From NCBI RefSeq assembly GCF_001429545.1, contig NZ_LMSP01000007.1:109033-161229 (forward strand): a stretch of 52,197 bases of DNA, written 5' to 3'. Positions 52,013 through 52,197 of this stretch are shown one piece after another. Numbering within the stretch: the first letter of the stretch is position 1; each line of letters opens with the position of its first letter. This DNA comes from Paenibacillus sp. Soil787 (GTDB lineage: Bacteria; Bacillota; Bacilli; Paenibacillales; NBRC-103111). Position numbers and translations under genes: made by a program. The notes under the pieces are model-generated. The model did not search any database, had not been told where the DNA came from, and saw nothing but the letters and a program-made list of their open reading frames with translations.

Positions 52013-52114
52013 GCTAGCGTCTGATCGCGGCAGATCTGACGACCTTGAGCACAATTTTTGTGCGCTAGCGTCTGGTGGCGACAGATCTGACGACCTTGAG
52101 CACAATTTTTATAC
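52013..52114. repeat. 51-bp tandem repeat
   Basis: Two units, 52013-52063 and 52064-52114, sharing GCTAGCGTCTG, CAGATCTGACGACCTTGAGC and ACAATTTTT with few changes. Each contains the palindrome CAGATCTG. Period 51 bp. Confidence 0.88.
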
Positions 52115-52197
52115 GAAAATGTGGTTTAATGATGGGTTTGCACGTTTTTGGCACAAAAAGACCCACCCCCCGAAAATTTCTTTCGAAAATTTTTTAA

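Overview
The window looks like chromosome of a Paenibacillus-type, low-to-mid GC, spore-forming Firmicute. This is inferred from the mix of genes: a stand-alone glutaminyl-tRNA synthetase, a copper-amine-oxidase-like stalk domain joined to leucine-rich repeats, a PRD-independent glpP-glpK-glpD set, BlaI/M56, PadR, WYL and DinB proteins, strong AGGAGG-type ribosome binding sites, and frequent TTG/GTG starts. No rRNA, tRNA, phage, insertion sequence or CRISPR array was seen.

Layout. 1-420: 53-bp tandem repeats. 418-3320: a predicted BlaI-type regulon (DUF2231 membrane protein, M56 protease, BlaI repressor, divergent pirin), with TACA/TGTA palindromes at three promoters. 3325-9305: a small unknown protein, VanZ-like protein, secreted HtrA-like protease with three extra C-terminal modules, a 37-codon remnant of fdhD, and a molybdopterin oxidoreductase. 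10032-13673: DUF2294, an unlisted 37-residue membrane protein, DUF72, a winged-helix protein split by an in-frame TAG, and a DM13 protein. 14465-17387: secreted protein with six 31-35 residue repeats, then a sensor kinase/regulator pair. 17552-18166: metallo-beta-lactamase remnant plus repeats. 18203-24947: glnS, aminopeptidase M29, two secreted proteins, WYL regulator. 25103-32166: DinB, SDR, DUF421, an ArsR-HTH/GyrB-ATPase fusion, aroA with a divergent LysR regulator, TVP38-type membrane protein. 33087-37261: glycerol catabolism (glpP, glpK, glpD) with leader terminators that suggest GlpP antitermination. 37455-42360: AlkA-like glycosylase, MBL hydrolase/TetR pair with operator, M42 peptidase, GNAT, DUF2500, MmcQ/YjbR. 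43034-43413: a promoter, a structured-RNA candidate and an end hairpin. 43426-46865: second two-component pair and a DHA2 exporter. 47030-51658: TmrB-like NTPase pair, DUF2306, PadR with a divergent DHA2 exporter, PepSY-associated protein.

The most unusual feature is in the gaps. Five long intergenic regions hold arrays of four to six imperfect palindromes of one architecture (arm-TGYA-N5-TRCA-arm). Their centres are mostly 51-52 or 62 bp apart, alternating, which is close to 5 and 6 turns of B-DNA. A sixth gap holds a different array with 50-51 bp spacing. A second repeat family (called P, Q and R here) sits repeatedly just past the poly-U side of Rho-independent terminators. I do not recognise either as a described system. 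Start codons below were often moved inward from the longest ORF to match a Shine-Dalgarno sequence.
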